A stretch of 64,000 nucleotides of DNA, from assembly GCA_001600355.1 (NCBI GenBank), contig BCJU01000001.1:5828013-5892012 (forward strand), written 5' to 3'. The position numbers and the translations under genes were made by a program. The number at the start of each line of letters is the position of its first letter. Position 1 is the first letter of the stretch. This stretch comes from Meira nashicola. Lineage: Eukaryota; Basidiomycota; Exobasidiomycetes; Exobasidiales; Brachybasidiaceae. Below the pieces are notes generated by a model. It saw only the letters and a program-made list of their open reading frames with translations, was not told the origin of the DNA and did not search any database. This document shows, in pieces, positions 47,897 through 59,000 of the stretch.

Positions 47897-49252
47897 CTAT
47901 GAGAACATGAACAATTCATTCTTCTTCTTTGCTTGTACTTCTGCAATACCGCCAACAAAGTGCTCATGTGATAGTTCGGATGCTCCTTCACGTAGAGCAA
48001 TCATTCCCGCTTCTACACAGACTGCTTTCAATTGTGCTCCGTTCATTTCATCGGTTGAACGTGCTAATTCTTCAAAGTTAACTTGACCTAGGGTCATTTT
48101 ACGTGAGTGAATTTGTAAGATCATCGCTCGTCCTGCTTCGTTTGGCAGAGGGAATTCTACCTTTCTGTCTAAACGTCCTGAACGCAAAAGAGCGGGATCC
48201 AAGATATCAATTCTGTTTGTAGCGGCAATCACCTTGATACGCTCATTCGAACTGAAACCGTCCAATTGATTTAAAAGTTCCAACATCGTTCTTTGCACTT
48301 CACGATCACCAGATTTGTCACTGTCAAAACGTTTTGTTCCAATAGCATCCAATTCATCAATAAAGATGATCGCAGGAGACTTTTCCTTTGCAAGCTCAAA
48401 TGCGTCCCGAACCAATTTTGCACCGTCACCGATAAACATTTGCACAAGTGAAGGCCCGGCTAATTTTAGATAACAAGCGTTCGTTTGTGCAGCACATGCT
48501 CTTGCCAGCAAAGTCTTTCCTGTTCCTGGAGGTCCATACATCAACGCTCCTTTTGGTGGTTTGATACCTAGATTTTTGAATTTTTGCTCTTGTTGCATAG
48601 GCAAAACGATGGCTTCTACCAATTCTTCAATCTGTTTATCCAATCCACCGATATCTGTGTATGTCTCTGTCGGTCTTTCGTCCACTTCCATTGCTTTCAC
48701 ACGACTGTCGTATTCAGCTGGTAATTTATCGAGAATGAGATAAGAGTCCTTGTTTACACCGATCAAATCTCCTGGCTTTAGAGTATCTGCTGGTACCAAA
48801 CCCACAATAGGAAGGAAGATCGTCTGACGAGTAGATGTTTTGATCACTGCACATTTTCCTTTCCTTCTTGAATCTAAATCAACGTTTGCTCCTTCCTCTG
48901 AATCTTCATCGATATCAGGATCCATCTCTAAAATTTCCACTACGTTTCCCACCAAGTAAGGTAACACTTTATTCTGTTTAATTTTTTCCGAATTATCTTT
49001 GATCTTTTCTTTCATCATATTTTGTTCATGCATCAATCGCATTTGTTCGGATCGCATGATTTTGATATCATTCTCTAATAATCTTGTTCTAGTTTGAATC
49101 TCTTCCGTTGTTGCTTTTAAAATTTCTTCTGGTAATTCAGGTTCTTGTGGCTTCACCTTTTCCTCTTCGGTGTCCATCTTGTCTTCTTTTTTCTCATTCG
49201 CTGCTGCAGAAGTAGAAGCAGCAGCAGCTGGTGTCATCTCCGAATCTGCCAT
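47897..49252 (-). CDS. RPT5: 26S proteasome regulatory ATPase Rpt5
   Basis: One of six AAA+ ATPases that unfold substrates and open the gate of the 20S proteasome. The 451-residue protein has an acidic N-terminus and the Rpt5-specific coiled coil [20 protein letters not shown]. An OB domain follows ([36 protein letters not shown]), then the AAA module with Walker A GPPGTGKT (240-247), Walker [10 protein letters not shown] (DE at 299-300) and the arginine-finger stretch RSGRLDRK. It aligns well with human PSMC3 throughout. The C-terminus reads NELFMFS, so the penultimate Tyr of the gate-opening HbYX motif is replaced by Phe. Its 3' end converges with AIM22 at only 31 bp. Confidence 0.96.
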   Translation of the reverse strand: MADSEMTPAAAASTSAAANEKKEDKMDTEEEKVKPQEPELPEEILKATTEEIQTRTRLLENDIKIMRSEQMRLMHEQNMMKEKIKDNSEKIKQNKVLPYLVGNVVEILEMDPDIDEDSEEGANVDLDSRRKGKCAVIKTSTRQTIFLPIVGLVPADTLKPGDLIGVNKDSYLILDKLPAEYDSRVKAMEVDERPTETYTDIGGLDKQIEELVEAIVLPMQQEQKFKNLGIKPPKGALMYGPPGTGKTLLARACAAQTNACYLKLAGPSLVQMFIGDGAKLVRDAFELAKEKSPAIIFIDELDAIGTKRFDSDKSGDREVQRTMLELLNQLDGFSSNERIKVIAATNRIDILDPALLRSGRLDRKVEFPLPNEAGRAMILQIHSRKMTLGQVNFEELARSTDEMNGAQLKAVCVEAGMIALREGASELSHEHFVGGIAEVQAKKKNELFMFS

Positions 49253-50063
49253 TATTTCTATAGATGATCATGGTAAAAAAGCAGAATATTCATCATACTG
49301 TCAGCATCGATGCAATCTCGAATGTTCAACACACTGAGTGGACTGTGCATCACCCCAAATCCAGTGCCCTAAGCCGCGCGTTCTTCCATTCAACTTGAGC
49401 GGCGCCGGCGCTTTACACAATTCCTTTTACGCGTCCAAGCTGAATTGCTTAAATAATCAGACATCCTGCAATGCTAACCAAAGGAAATTATGAAAATTGA
49501 TTTTACGGCTATCATGCTATTCATATACACATAATTTATTGTAGCTGTCACATGACCTCCCGTTTCTATTTTTTTCTCATTTAAGGTTCCCTTATCGATC
49601 ACTGATTCTTCGAAATTTTAATGATAATAGAATATAATCGACCTCCACACAAATATTCATCAAAGAATATGTTCTCGCGGCATATGGCATCAAATTGATT
49701 AAAATATAAAGTGGATTTTTTAAGGCGTGCGTGCGCAACGCAGTGCAATGGACCCCTCGATCAGGCGCTAAAGAATAATGTGGGCCAGAACAAACGAAGG
49801 CCCTTTTTTTGATCGATCGCGGGTGCAGGTACAAAATATGAATATGTATTGTGCCCTCTTTTGCCCAAAAGTTAATATACATGTGAGACAGACGAACAGT
49901 GAGTGCTTCGGCGAATGAGAATAAGTAGCATGCATTCATTTTTTGTATCAAAGTTGCCGTTTGATTCTCAAACCTTAACTTTCAATCCATCCTGTCAACG
50001 GTCACGATTCTATTCATTCCAACCATCATTTTCGATGTTTAGATAACATTTAATATCAACAAA
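49253..50063. other. Divergent intergenic region, RPT5 / FAD oxidoreductase
   Basis: An 811-bp spacer with two promoters. ACGCGT at 49429-49434 reads GGACGCGTAAAAGG on the minus strand, toward RPT5. The fungal proteasome element GGTGGCAAA was looked for and not seen. An open frame at 49592-49951 on the minus strand lacks ATG and motif content. Confidence 0.45.
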
Positions 50064-53000
50064 ATGGGATCAAATCAAATAGACCCACAACCCAAACTTC
50101 AACCGTCGGCGACTGTTCTTCCAACAACGGTGAACAGGTCAAGTTCTGCCTATGATATTGATCACCCTCTTCAATTAGACGATCAATCTCATCAAATCAA
50201 AAGGAATCTATATTCTTCCTTAGCAGACACTTTGCGAAAGGAACTATCTGATACACAAGTTCTCGTTCGTGATGCAAGAGCACTTGCTGTGGAAGATCTT
50301 CCTGATGAGAAAGTAGCCGAAACACAAACCGAACAGGCCGCTTCAACAAATGAAACATTTCAAAATCACAATACCTCCAATCTGAACAATCCATCAAAGA
50401 CTACGACATTCACACAATCTACCACTTTGTTCAATTCTGCCGCTCCGTTGGCAGCTTGGCTCGTAGTTAGACCAAAAAATGCCGAAGATGTTGTTAAAAC
50501 GATCAAATTTTGCGTAGAGAAAAATTTATCACCTTCTATCCGTTCAGGAGGTTTCTCCACAGCTGGTTGGTCTATCCAAGGAGATGTGGTATTGGACATG
50601 CGAAGTATGAATAAGATTAATACCCTGCCAATCTCTGAGCGTGAAAATCCGAAATATCGTCTTAATGTTGCAAGCAGCAGCAAAACAACAGTAGATGGTC
50701 AATCCGGGGAAATTACAACCAACTCCTTCGCAAAGCAAGATGGGAGAGGTCGTGCTGCGGACAAGAGCAACGGGGATGCTTTTGGTGATGTGACCAATTA
50801 CGATGGCGATGGAGCAAGTAAGCGCAGGAAGCCTGATAGTCCCAACGCAAATCACGCCAGGCAAACCGCCCGAGAAATAAATACCATGGTCGAAGGCGAT
50901 AGTGGAGCAGATGCGGATGAAGAAAATAGCAATGATAGTAAAGGAAGTAACAGCGGTAGATCAGGTTCTGATCCCGAAGGAGAAGAAGAGATCTTAAAAG
51001 ATGCTCAAATGGTTTCTTCTCCTCTACAAACTTCTGCTTCTTTCTTTAGACGATCAGACACTCCAAACAGCTCTTCTGCAATCCCTGGTTCATCAAGGAG
51101 TGAATCTGTTTCTCGAAGTACTGGCACTCCGCAAAGCAACGATACTAGTTCAGGTCATCCGTCAACCAATAGCGTTATGACCAGTGGCGAAAATGGAACA
51201 GGCACTACTGCAACAAGCTCAACCAGTGCTGACGTAGAAATGATGGATGGTGGAAAGGATAGCCCTTCATTACCTGATCATGAGAGGAGGTCTAATGCGG
51301 AGATGCAAAGCAGGATAGATTCACAACAAGATTCATTCGAATACGAACGCTGGAAACGTCATCATAGACCACCAGGACAAACGTCAAACGATAGGAATAG
51401 AGATAGAGAAAATACCATTCAAACTTCTTCAAACTCGAATGGTGAACCCCAACTCCAAGGAGATCGTTTAATTTTGCCAACCACTGGTGGCTTTATTTGG
51501 ACAGCAGGTGATTCTTCATCAGGGGCACCATCTCTAGGTACCACCCGTCCTCTCAATTCTGGCGATCCGGTATATCTGGGAGGTGCGACTCTGCCAGATC
51601 TGAAAGCTGCTGAATACACAGACCATTATCACAGAGATGGGATGGCGAACGATGCTGGCAGCTTTGGCTCTGGGCATACAGGTGCTACTCCCGCTTTGTA
51701 TGGCACGTCATTAGATTCCTCTGATAGAAATGGTGGAACCAAACAAAATGGTGCAAATTCCGTATCACCTCTATCAGAAAACATATTAAAGCCTGGTATA
51801 CATGCGGACAAATTCATTCTAGTCGAATTTGAACCTGGAGTCGGCGTTCGCGATCTTGATCTTTATACAGACCGAATGGGAAGAGATGGAATATCGGTGT
51901 CGCAATCTACAAAGCAATCAGCAAATATGACCCCTTCTTCATCAGACGAAAAGGGTAAAGCTCGTATGCATCCGACAAACGTAAAAAGAAGCGAGAACGG
52001 TTTAAGCTTTGCAATCGATGGAGGTGTGCCATACCATGTGCCTTTATCTGCTTATCCAGTTGGCTCAACGGCAATGACCATCGGAGGATTTGGATACATG
52101 TCTCGTGCTTACGGACTATCATTGGACAATATTGTTGAATTGGATATCGTATTAGCAGATGGACGATTGAAAACGCTCAATTCTTTTTCTGTCGATAGTC
52201 AAGATCCGGAAGAGCGTGACCTTTGGTGGGCAGTACGTGGTGCAGCGCCTTGTTTTGGTATCGTGACCAGAATAATTGCAAAAGCATATCCTGTACCGCA
52301 AGTTTACGCAGGTAATCTGATTTACCCGTTCAACAAGGCGACAGCACCTTCTTTACTTCGTCATTGGCGCGATTGTTTAAAGGGAACGGGAGGATCAATT
52401 CCAAGAGAATTATATTCAAATTTAATCTTGACGGCAGGACCACCAGATGCATCAGCAGAACATGTGATCGTTATTCAAATTTGTTATTTAGGCACAGGAT
52501 CGACAGAAGAGATTGGACATAATTTCGTACAAGCCATCAATTCTTGGACAGGTGAACGAGTTCTTCTGAAAGATATCAGCGAGAAGTCCATGCTTACTCA
52601 ACAAGATGGAGTGGCAAAAGTGCTCAAATCTGGTCAAGGAAGGCGTTGGATGGTTCGAGGAGATCTATTGACAACATTAACGGATGAAGTGATTTCTAAA
52701 TCGATCGATCAATTTTGTTCGATGGCCAATCGTGCAGTTTGGTTATTTGAATTGATTGGTGGTGCAATCGAAGATGCTATCGAAAAAGGTGACACTTGCG
52801 TTGGTAAAGAACAAAGGCAAGCAAAGTTCACTGCAGGTGCTTTGCAACAATGGATCGATAGAGATGAAGATGAAGAATGTGTCAAAGGTGTAGAATCATG
52901 GGTGAGCAATATCTTGGCTCCCGTTTCGGTGGGAGGCCCATTCGCTGCTTTCTTAGAACGGGGAGAAACACGTCAACGTTGTGAAGGTGCTTTTGGAAAG

Positions 53001-53102
53001 GAGAATTTCGAAAGATTATTAAAGATTAAAAAGGCTGTTGATCCCAATGGTGTATTTTGTCATACATTCGGTCGTGGTTTTGTCGAATTTGCAAAGGAGT
53101 AA
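50064..53102 (+). CDS. BBE-like FAD oxidoreductase with a large disordered insertion
   Basis: A 1012-residue, single-exon protein of the berberine-bridge/PCMH flavin oxidase group. The first part of the FAD domain is at about 125-205 (AAWLVVRPKNAEDVVKTIKF; SIRSGGFSTAGWSIQGDVVL). It is interrupted by some 370 residues of Ser/Asn/Gly/Asp-rich disordered sequence (about 206-575). It resumes at DKFILVEFEPGVGVRDLDLY, STAMTIGGFGYMSRAYGLSL and DNIVELDIVLADGRLKT, then WWAVRGAAPCFGIVT. The substrate domain follows, and the end ...DPNGVFCHTFGRGF corresponds to the family's C-terminal flavin-contact motif. The usual RSGGHS histidine that can bind FAD covalently is Phe (residue 164), and the Gly-rich stretch normally reading VGxGGHxxGGGxG is shortened. 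It could use FAD non-covalently or have lost activity. No signal peptide is seen, unlike most secreted relatives. No biosynthetic cluster surrounds it. Confidence 0.78.
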   Translation: MGSNQIDPQPKLQPSATVLPTTVNRSSSAYDIDHPLQLDDQSHQIKRNLYSSLADTLRKELSDTQVLVRDARALAVEDLPDEKVAETQTEQAASTNETFQNHNTSNLNNPSKTTTFTQSTTLFNSAAPLAAWLVVRPKNAEDVVKTIKFCVEKNLSPSIRSGGFSTAGWSIQGDVVLDMRSMNKINTLPISERENPKYRLNVASSSKTTVDGQSGEITTNSFAKQDGRGRAADKSNGDAFGDVTNYDGDGASKRRKPDSPNANHARQTAREINTMVEGDSGADADEENSNDSKGSNSGRSGSDPEGEEEILKDAQMVSSPLQTSASFFRRSDTPNSSSAIPGSSRSESVSRSTGTPQSNDTSSGHPSTNSVMTSGENGTGTTATSSTSADVEMMDGGKDSPSLPDHERRSNAEMQSRIDSQQDSFEYERWKRHHRPPGQTSNDRNRDRENTIQTSSNSNGEPQLQGDRLILPTTGGFIWTAGDSSSGAPSLGTTRPLNSGDPVYLGGATLPDLKAAEYTDHYHRDGMANDAGSFGSGHTGATPALYGTSLDSSDRNGGTKQNGANSVSPLSENILKPGIHADKFILVEFEPGVGVRDLDLYTDRMGRDGISVSQSTKQSANMTPSSSDEKGKARMHPTNVKRSENGLSFAIDGGVPYHVPLSAYPVGSTAMTIGGFGYMSRAYGLSLDNIVELDIVLADGRLKTLNSFSVDSQDPEERDLWWAVRGAAPCFGIVTRIIAKAYPVPQVYAGNLIYPFNKATAPSLLRHWRDCLKGTGGSIPRELYSNLILTAGPPDASAEHVIVIQICYLGTGSTEEIGHNFVQAINSWTGERVLLKDISEKSMLTQQDGVAKVLKSGQGRRWMVRGDLLTTLTDEVISKSIDQFCSMANRAVWLFELIGGAIEDAIEKGDTCVGKEQRQAKFTAGALQQWIDRDEDEECVKGVESWVSNILAPVSVGGPFAAFLERGETRQRCEGAFGKENFERLLKIKKAVDPNGVFCHTFGRGFVEFAKE

Positions 53103-53197
53103 AGCTTCTAGCTGTTTTTATATCTCGACTCTAGTTTATCATCAAATTGTATACGCAATACATAATATGCATGAATTTCCTTCTAATTTTCTTCATA

Positions 53198-55576
53198 TCA
53201 CTCGTCGTCGTCCTCCTCATCATCATCGTCATCATCTTCCAAGATGTATCTGACCACCCCTTGAGCACGCGTTCTCAAATCCAACATCTTCTCATTGCCT
53301 GTTTGACTTGCTTTTGACCTCCACCATGCTACAATTGCTTCGTCACTGACTACATCTTCATTGTAGAATAACTTCAGCAATGGAACAAAAAGATTTGTTT
53401 TAGCCGAATGAAGAGCGCAATACGATTGCATAACAACAACTGCTTGCATTTCATCGTCTTGTGATACTTGTGCAATCAATTTGCCCCATCTAGTCACCAA
53501 TGCTTGCACAGCTTTTGGATCCGTTGGCTGGCATCTGTCCAACAATGTTTCTACAACCACTTTTTGTACATCGCGCAAGCTCACATTACTTGCCATTCTT
53601 AGAGTTTTCAATTCCAACGAAGCATTATCGATACTATGATTTTCTTCCAATGCACGCATCAAACTTGCTCTTGCTTCATTTTCAAATTCTGCTAAACGTG
53701 CAGAAACGGCTTCTTTTTCTAATTGTGTATCCACCTCATCATCCAAGGTTAAATTTGTTATACCTCCTCGAGTACCTGAAACATGTGAGAAAGCGGAAGA
53801 TGAATGTGTTGATCGTCCATCATCGCTAAATCCATCTAGATCGTCATCGTCTGAGCCGAATTCAGAATCGTATGCAATGCTGGAAACACTTTCGTTGTCT
53901 TGATCTTCATCTGCTGTATCCACCTCTGGACCGCTGTAGAATCCAATAGCACGTAATCGAAGGTTTGCAATATCCTCATCTATATCCTCGTCTTCATCAT
54001 CGTCTTCTTCTTCGCTCTCGCTTACTTCCTCTGTACCAGTTTGCCTGCGAACCTTTTTCTGCCACAGATTGGTCCACAATACACCTTTTGACTCTGTTCC
54101 TAATCTGGCATCATTTCTAGCTGGAATGTCGACTGAGCTGCTGTTCTTGGACGTTTCTTCTTCTTCCTCTTCATCCCATGATTCTCGCTCTTTACTGCCA
54201 ACTCGACTACCCTCAGGCAAACTTACATTCGGTCCAACAACACAATCCGCTCCAATCAGACAACCTCGACCTAAAGTAACATTGTCCAATATCCTTGCTC
54301 CTTTTCCAATGATACAACTATTCATTTTGACCTGTTTGCCAACAATGACTGAAGGGTGAATGTGACTTTTGTTTATTATCGATCCATTTCCGATTTGGAC
54401 ACCCTCACAGAGAATTGAGCCAGTGATTGTCACATTGGGTTCCAATGTACACTTTGATGCAATCATTGAACAAGGTCCAACGTTACTACTTCTATGGGCT
54501 TGGACATCTTGTCCAACGTATCTCCATCCTCTCCTTTCTGTCATTCTTTCGCTCAACCAAGCACTGCTTGCAGGAGTGAAAGGATGCGTCCACCTCCGTA
54601 AAACATCTCTGCTGATCGCATCATACGTCTGTGTATCTTGCGCACGACCACCATAACCACGTTTGCCTACATGCAAGAAAATTTTGCTGTCCAAAAGGTC
54701 AGATGTCAAAATACCCGGGATAAAATCAAGAGACAGAGATTGATAATCGAAATTCTCCGAGAATAAAGGAGGTACATCGATACTGCAAATGTATACTCCA
54801 GCTTCGACCAAATCAAAACGTACGTCAATTTCATCAAATCCAGTCTTGTCATCCAATCGCAAAAGTTCTAGTGGCATAACGGCTTTTCGTTTTGGTAAAC
54901 CGGGTAATTGTTCATAATGTAAGATTTGATTTGTTGCTGGATCAATGTATTGCACTGGTCTCATCGCTTTTGATCGCATGGTAGTGTGATCTCCAGCTTG
55001 CATACAACACATTGTCATGATTGCATCCTTATCTACAGTTCTGCGTCTTCTATGCAAATCGACAACAGGTCGTAAATCCATAGTGCAAACGCTATCACTT
55101 CGATAAAGCAAAAAGTCTGAACGTAAAACTTGTTTTGCGTCCAATTCTCTAATCGCATCTCCTTCACTTCTAGCTTCAGGCGTACTCATGACAGTGATTG
55201 CGATTCCTTGACTGTGTAATAAATTTTGAAGATGATCGTTGACATGTTGCCTGATCAAATGAGCATGAGCTCTTGTGAGAACGTAAATGTGAGAAACGCC
55301 TGCTCTAGTTGCACTTTCAACGGAATAATGTAGAAGAGGAACGTTCGCAAGAGGTAATAAGCATCTAGGCCAATTTAAAGTTAATGGAGCAAAATGATTA
55401 TCGTACGAATCAGCCAAAAGTACCGCTACTAAAGGATCTTCTTCAGGTTGATCTCCTCCAGATGGTAAAGTGCCCGAAACTGAATCTTTATTATTCTTCT
55501 TTGCATGACTGCCACTTCCACTCGCTGTTAATCCACTTGATCCTCCACCGCTTTGTTTACTTCCACGAGATGACAT
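53198..55576 (-). CDS. GCD6: Translation initiation factor eIF2B epsilon (catalytic subunit)
   Basis: Catalytic subunit of eIF2B, which exchanges GDP for GTP on eIF2. I start it at ATG 55576 (MSSRGSKQSGGG); an open stretch 12 codons upstream has no ATG. The product is 792 residues. It has an N-terminal nucleotidyltransferase-like domain (DPLVAVLLADSYDNHFAPLT; WPRCLLPLANVPLLHYSVES), a left-handed beta-helix of hexapeptides (CTLEPNVTITGSILCEGVQI onward) and an acidic linker. The C-terminal W2/HEAT domain (about 620-770) has the catalytic aromatic/acidic box (DEAIVAWWRSK). It closes with a poly-Asp/Glu tail. Yeast Gcd6 is 712 residues; the extra length is in the linker. It converges with the FAD oxidoreductase (95-bp gap). 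Confidence 0.95.
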   Translation of the reverse strand: MSSRGSKQSGGGSSGLTASGSGSHAKKNNKDSVSGTLPSGGDQPEEDPLVAVLLADSYDNHFAPLTLNWPRCLLPLANVPLLHYSVESATRAGVSHIYVLTRAHAHLIRQHVNDHLQNLLHSQGIAITVMSTPEARSEGDAIRELDAKQVLRSDFLLYRSDSVCTMDLRPVVDLHRRRRTVDKDAIMTMCCMQAGDHTTMRSKAMRPVQYIDPATNQILHYEQLPGLPKRKAVMPLELLRLDDKTGFDEIDVRFDLVEAGVYICSIDVPPLFSENFDYQSLSLDFIPGILTSDLLDSKIFLHVGKRGYGGRAQDTQTYDAISRDVLRRWTHPFTPASSAWLSERMTERRGWRYVGQDVQAHRSSNVGPCSMIASKCTLEPNVTITGSILCEGVQIGNGSIINKSHIHPSVIVGKQVKMNSCIIGKGARILDNVTLGRGCLIGADCVVGPNVSLPEGSRVGSKERESWDEEEEEETSKNSSSVDIPARNDARLGTESKGVLWTNLWQKKVRRQTGTEEVSESEEEDDDEDEDIDEDIANLRLRAIGFYSGPEVDTADEDQDNESVSSIAYDSEFGSDDDDLDGFSDDGRSTHSSSAFSHVSGTRGGITNLTLDDEVDTQLEKEAVSARLAEFENEARASLMRALEENHSIDNASLELKTLRMASNVSLRDVQKVVVETLLDRCQPTDPKAVQALVTRWGKLIAQVSQDDEMQAVVVMQSYCALHSAKTNLFVPLLKLFYNEDVVSDEAIVAWWRSKASQTGNEKMLDLRTRAQGVVRYILEDDDDDDEEDDDE

Positions 55577-56008
55577 AGAGATTGATTGTGGAGAAAGTGT
55601 ATATGGCTTCAATCAATCAATGTTGAAATAAGAAGATCTCGTTTTAAACCCCCCAAAAAAAAGCGTATTTCCAAGTCAATCATTCTTTACACGTGTTTTT
55701 CTTGCGCTAGAGGAGGGGGTTAAGGTTAAGTCTTGGCTTGCCTGTACGCCTACATTTAGAAATGGCACGGGCCTTTGAGAAGTTATTCCTCCTCCTCATA
55801 CATGCGTCTTTACGCCCTATCGATTCTTACGCCAAATCAACCACGACCATTTCAGTCAAATTTCAATACCTTCATAGACAAAAAGGAAACAATCATTTTC
55901 GCTACTTTCAACTACTTTGTAAAACAATTTAGTAACATCAAAATTCCTAAGAAAAGAGAATTTCGGTAAACGATACCAGCTCATTAAAGTTGAGCAAGTA
56001 GAAGAACA
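55577..56008. promoter_or_regulatory. Divergent promoter, GCD6 / PMR1
   Basis: A 432-bp spacer between divergent ATGs. CTTTACACGT at 55685-55694 is ACGTGTAAAG on the minus strand, identical to the sequence in the SEN2/bL27 promoter. No gene is visible. Confidence 0.5.
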
Positions 56009-59000
56009 ATGGCTGGCCATGGTTCATCTTCAGCTCCATATTCCAACGGAAGATACCCCTACGGAACAACTGATCAAAACAACACGTTGGGAGATGATCC
56101 TTATAATCAAAGAGGAAAAGGATCATTTGAAGGACCAAGGACAGCAGGTTTTTTAGGACATGCAAAAGAAGGTCCTGGATTAGATGGAATAAGTTATGCA
56201 TATGCTTCTAAGCAAAATAGATCTCTTCGATCTGCTGGAGATGCCGTTACTTCATTTTTAGGTTTGGTAAATCCTACTTCTTCATCCTCTCATACGGAAA
56301 GGTATGCTTTTAGTACAACTCTACGTAGAGCAACACCACATGATACCGACTTCAACACTTTACCTTCGAGTAGTTATCCGCCAGAACAAATCACTCTCAA
56401 CGTTCAAAATCCACCTGAAGGAGAAACACCATCATTCATAGCTACACAACAGACGTACGATAGCTTATTACAATCTTATTCCTTACCACCAACACATTTA
56501 GAACATGGTTTACGATCATCAGATGTGCCACACCGCAGACATTTGGCTGGAGGACCCAACGAGTTCGCAGTGAAGCCACAAGATCCGACTTATATGAAGT
56601 TTTTAGAACAATTCAAAGAACCTTTGATCATGCTGTTGCTAGGGAGTGCAGTCGTTAGTGGCCTAATGGGTGAATGGGACGATGCCATTAGTATTGCTCT
56701 GGCTGTTGTTGTTGTCATCACTGTTGGTTTTATTCAAGAACAAAGATCAGAAAAGAGCTTAGAAGCTCTAAATAAGCTTGTGCCGCATTATTGTCATCTG
56801 CTACGAGATGGTCAGACTAATACAATCTTAGCCAACGAGCTCGTACCCGGAGATGTGGTTACCTTTGCAACGGGAGATCGTGTACCAGCTGACGTTCGAA
56901 TATGCGAAGCTGTCAGTTTGGAAATCGATGAAAGTACATTGACTGGTGAAATAAAACCGAGAAAGAAAACGGCAGACGTAGTCAACGCTGCCGCTCTCTC
57001 TCCAGACCTTAATGCAAAATCCCATGACGGTATCAATGCATCAGCTGCAACGCAAAATGGATCACTATCAACGAGCATCAATGAACGTGAAAATATCGCC
57101 TTTATGGGAACTTTGGTTCGAAGCGGATATGGAAGGGGTATCGTCGTCGGTACAGGCTCAAAAACAGAATTCGGCAAAGTGTTTAGTATGGTAGATGAAG
57201 TACAGGAAAAAAGAACACCTTTACAATTGAGCATGGACGAATTGGCGAAAAAGTTGAGCATGATCAGTTTTGTGATTATTGGCTTTATTTGCATAATTGG
57301 TATTTTGCAGCACAAAGAATGGCTTGAAATGTTTACTATTGGTGTTTCACTTGCAGTTGCTGCAATTCCTGAAGGATTGCCAATCGTTGTAACTGTTACG
57401 TTGGCATTAGGAGTTTTACGTATGTCTCATCGTAAAGCAATCGTTAAAAGACTTCCATCGGTGGAAACTTTGGGTTGCGTTTCAGTAGTTTGTTCTGACA
57501 AAACAGGTACACTTACAGCAAATCAAATGACAGTCGTTCGCAGTTTTACCGTAGACGAAGGCAGTTTGGATTTAACCTCTCATTTACCACATTCTCCAAG
57601 TCAAGCACTATCCCGCATGCTTTTGGTGGGCAACCTTTGTAACAACAGCTATCGCGATGAACGTGGTAATCACGTCGGTCAAGCAACAGATGTAGCTATG
57701 GTGAATATTTTGCGTAATTTTGGTCTAGAGGATAGGAGACCTTTCTTTAGACGAACTCATGAAGAGCCTTTTGATTCTGAAAAGAAGTATATGAGCGTTA
57801 CCGGTAGTATCAGCAGTGGCTCAAACACAATAAATACGACAAATTCCATTAATGCAAAGGTCGAGGAAATGACTTATGTCAAAGGTGCATTTGAAATTAT
57901 CCTTGAAAAATGTAGTTTTTACATTGCCAAAGATGGCAGACGTGTGACATTAGATGATGCTGCAAGACAAAAAGTACAAGAAGGTGCACATCAGATGTCA
58001 AGTCAAGGTCTTCGTGTATTAGCAACAGCGCAAGGTGGAAGTATGGCATTGGATACTCGTACTCTTACTTTGTGTGGATTGCAAGGACTTCAAGACCCTC
58101 CAAGACCTGGTGTCAAAGAAGCTATTGCAGCTTTACAACGTGGTAGTGTACAAGTAGTGATGATCACAGGTGACGCAGAAACAACTGCAGTAGCTATTGC
58201 ACGTCAATTAGGCATCCTATCCATCTCTTCATCTTCGAATGCTGCTATTGGCACGAGCGTCATGACTGGCAAACAATTGGATACACTCAGTCAAAGGCAA
58301 TTGCAAGATCGAATTAATTCAATAAACGTTTTTGCACGTACAAATCCACGACACAAGATGAGAATCGTTGAAGCATTACAAAGTCACGGTCATATAGTTG
58401 CAATGACGGGTGATGGAGTGAATGATGCGCCTGCGTTAAAGATGGCCGATATTGGTATTTCTATGGGAAAAGGTGGTACAGATGTAGCAAAAGAAGCAGC
58501 AGATATGATCTTGGTCGATGATAATTTTGCCACAATTTTACCTGCAGTTGAAGAAGGTAAAGGAATCTTTTACAACATTCAAAACTTTTTATCTTTTCAA
58601 TTAAGTACTGCTGTTGCCGCTTTGACATTGATCACTTTGTGTACGGCTTTAGGACTCAAGTTACCATTAAATCCGATGCAAATCTTATTTATCAATATTT
58701 TGATGGACGGACCTCCAAGTCAAAGTTTAGGTGTTGATCCTGTGGATTCGGCAATCATGAAAAAACCGCCACGTAAACGGTCGGATCCGATTATAACCAA
58801 AAGGTTGATCATGAGAATTTTATTTTCTGCCTCTTTGATCGTTTTAGGTACAATTTGGATTTATGTTGGAGAATTAACGGGAGATGGATTTGCTGATGCA
58901 CGCGATCAAACGATGACATTTACTTGTTTTGTTTTGCTCGATTTAACATCTGCAATTCAATCAAGAGGATTAAGGGTACCTCTTCTTCCACATCAAGGAG

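Noticed and set aside
49592..49951. 119-codon frame on the minus strand upstream of RPT5
   Set aside because: No ATG at its start and no protein-like features; it lies in a divergent promoter spacer.
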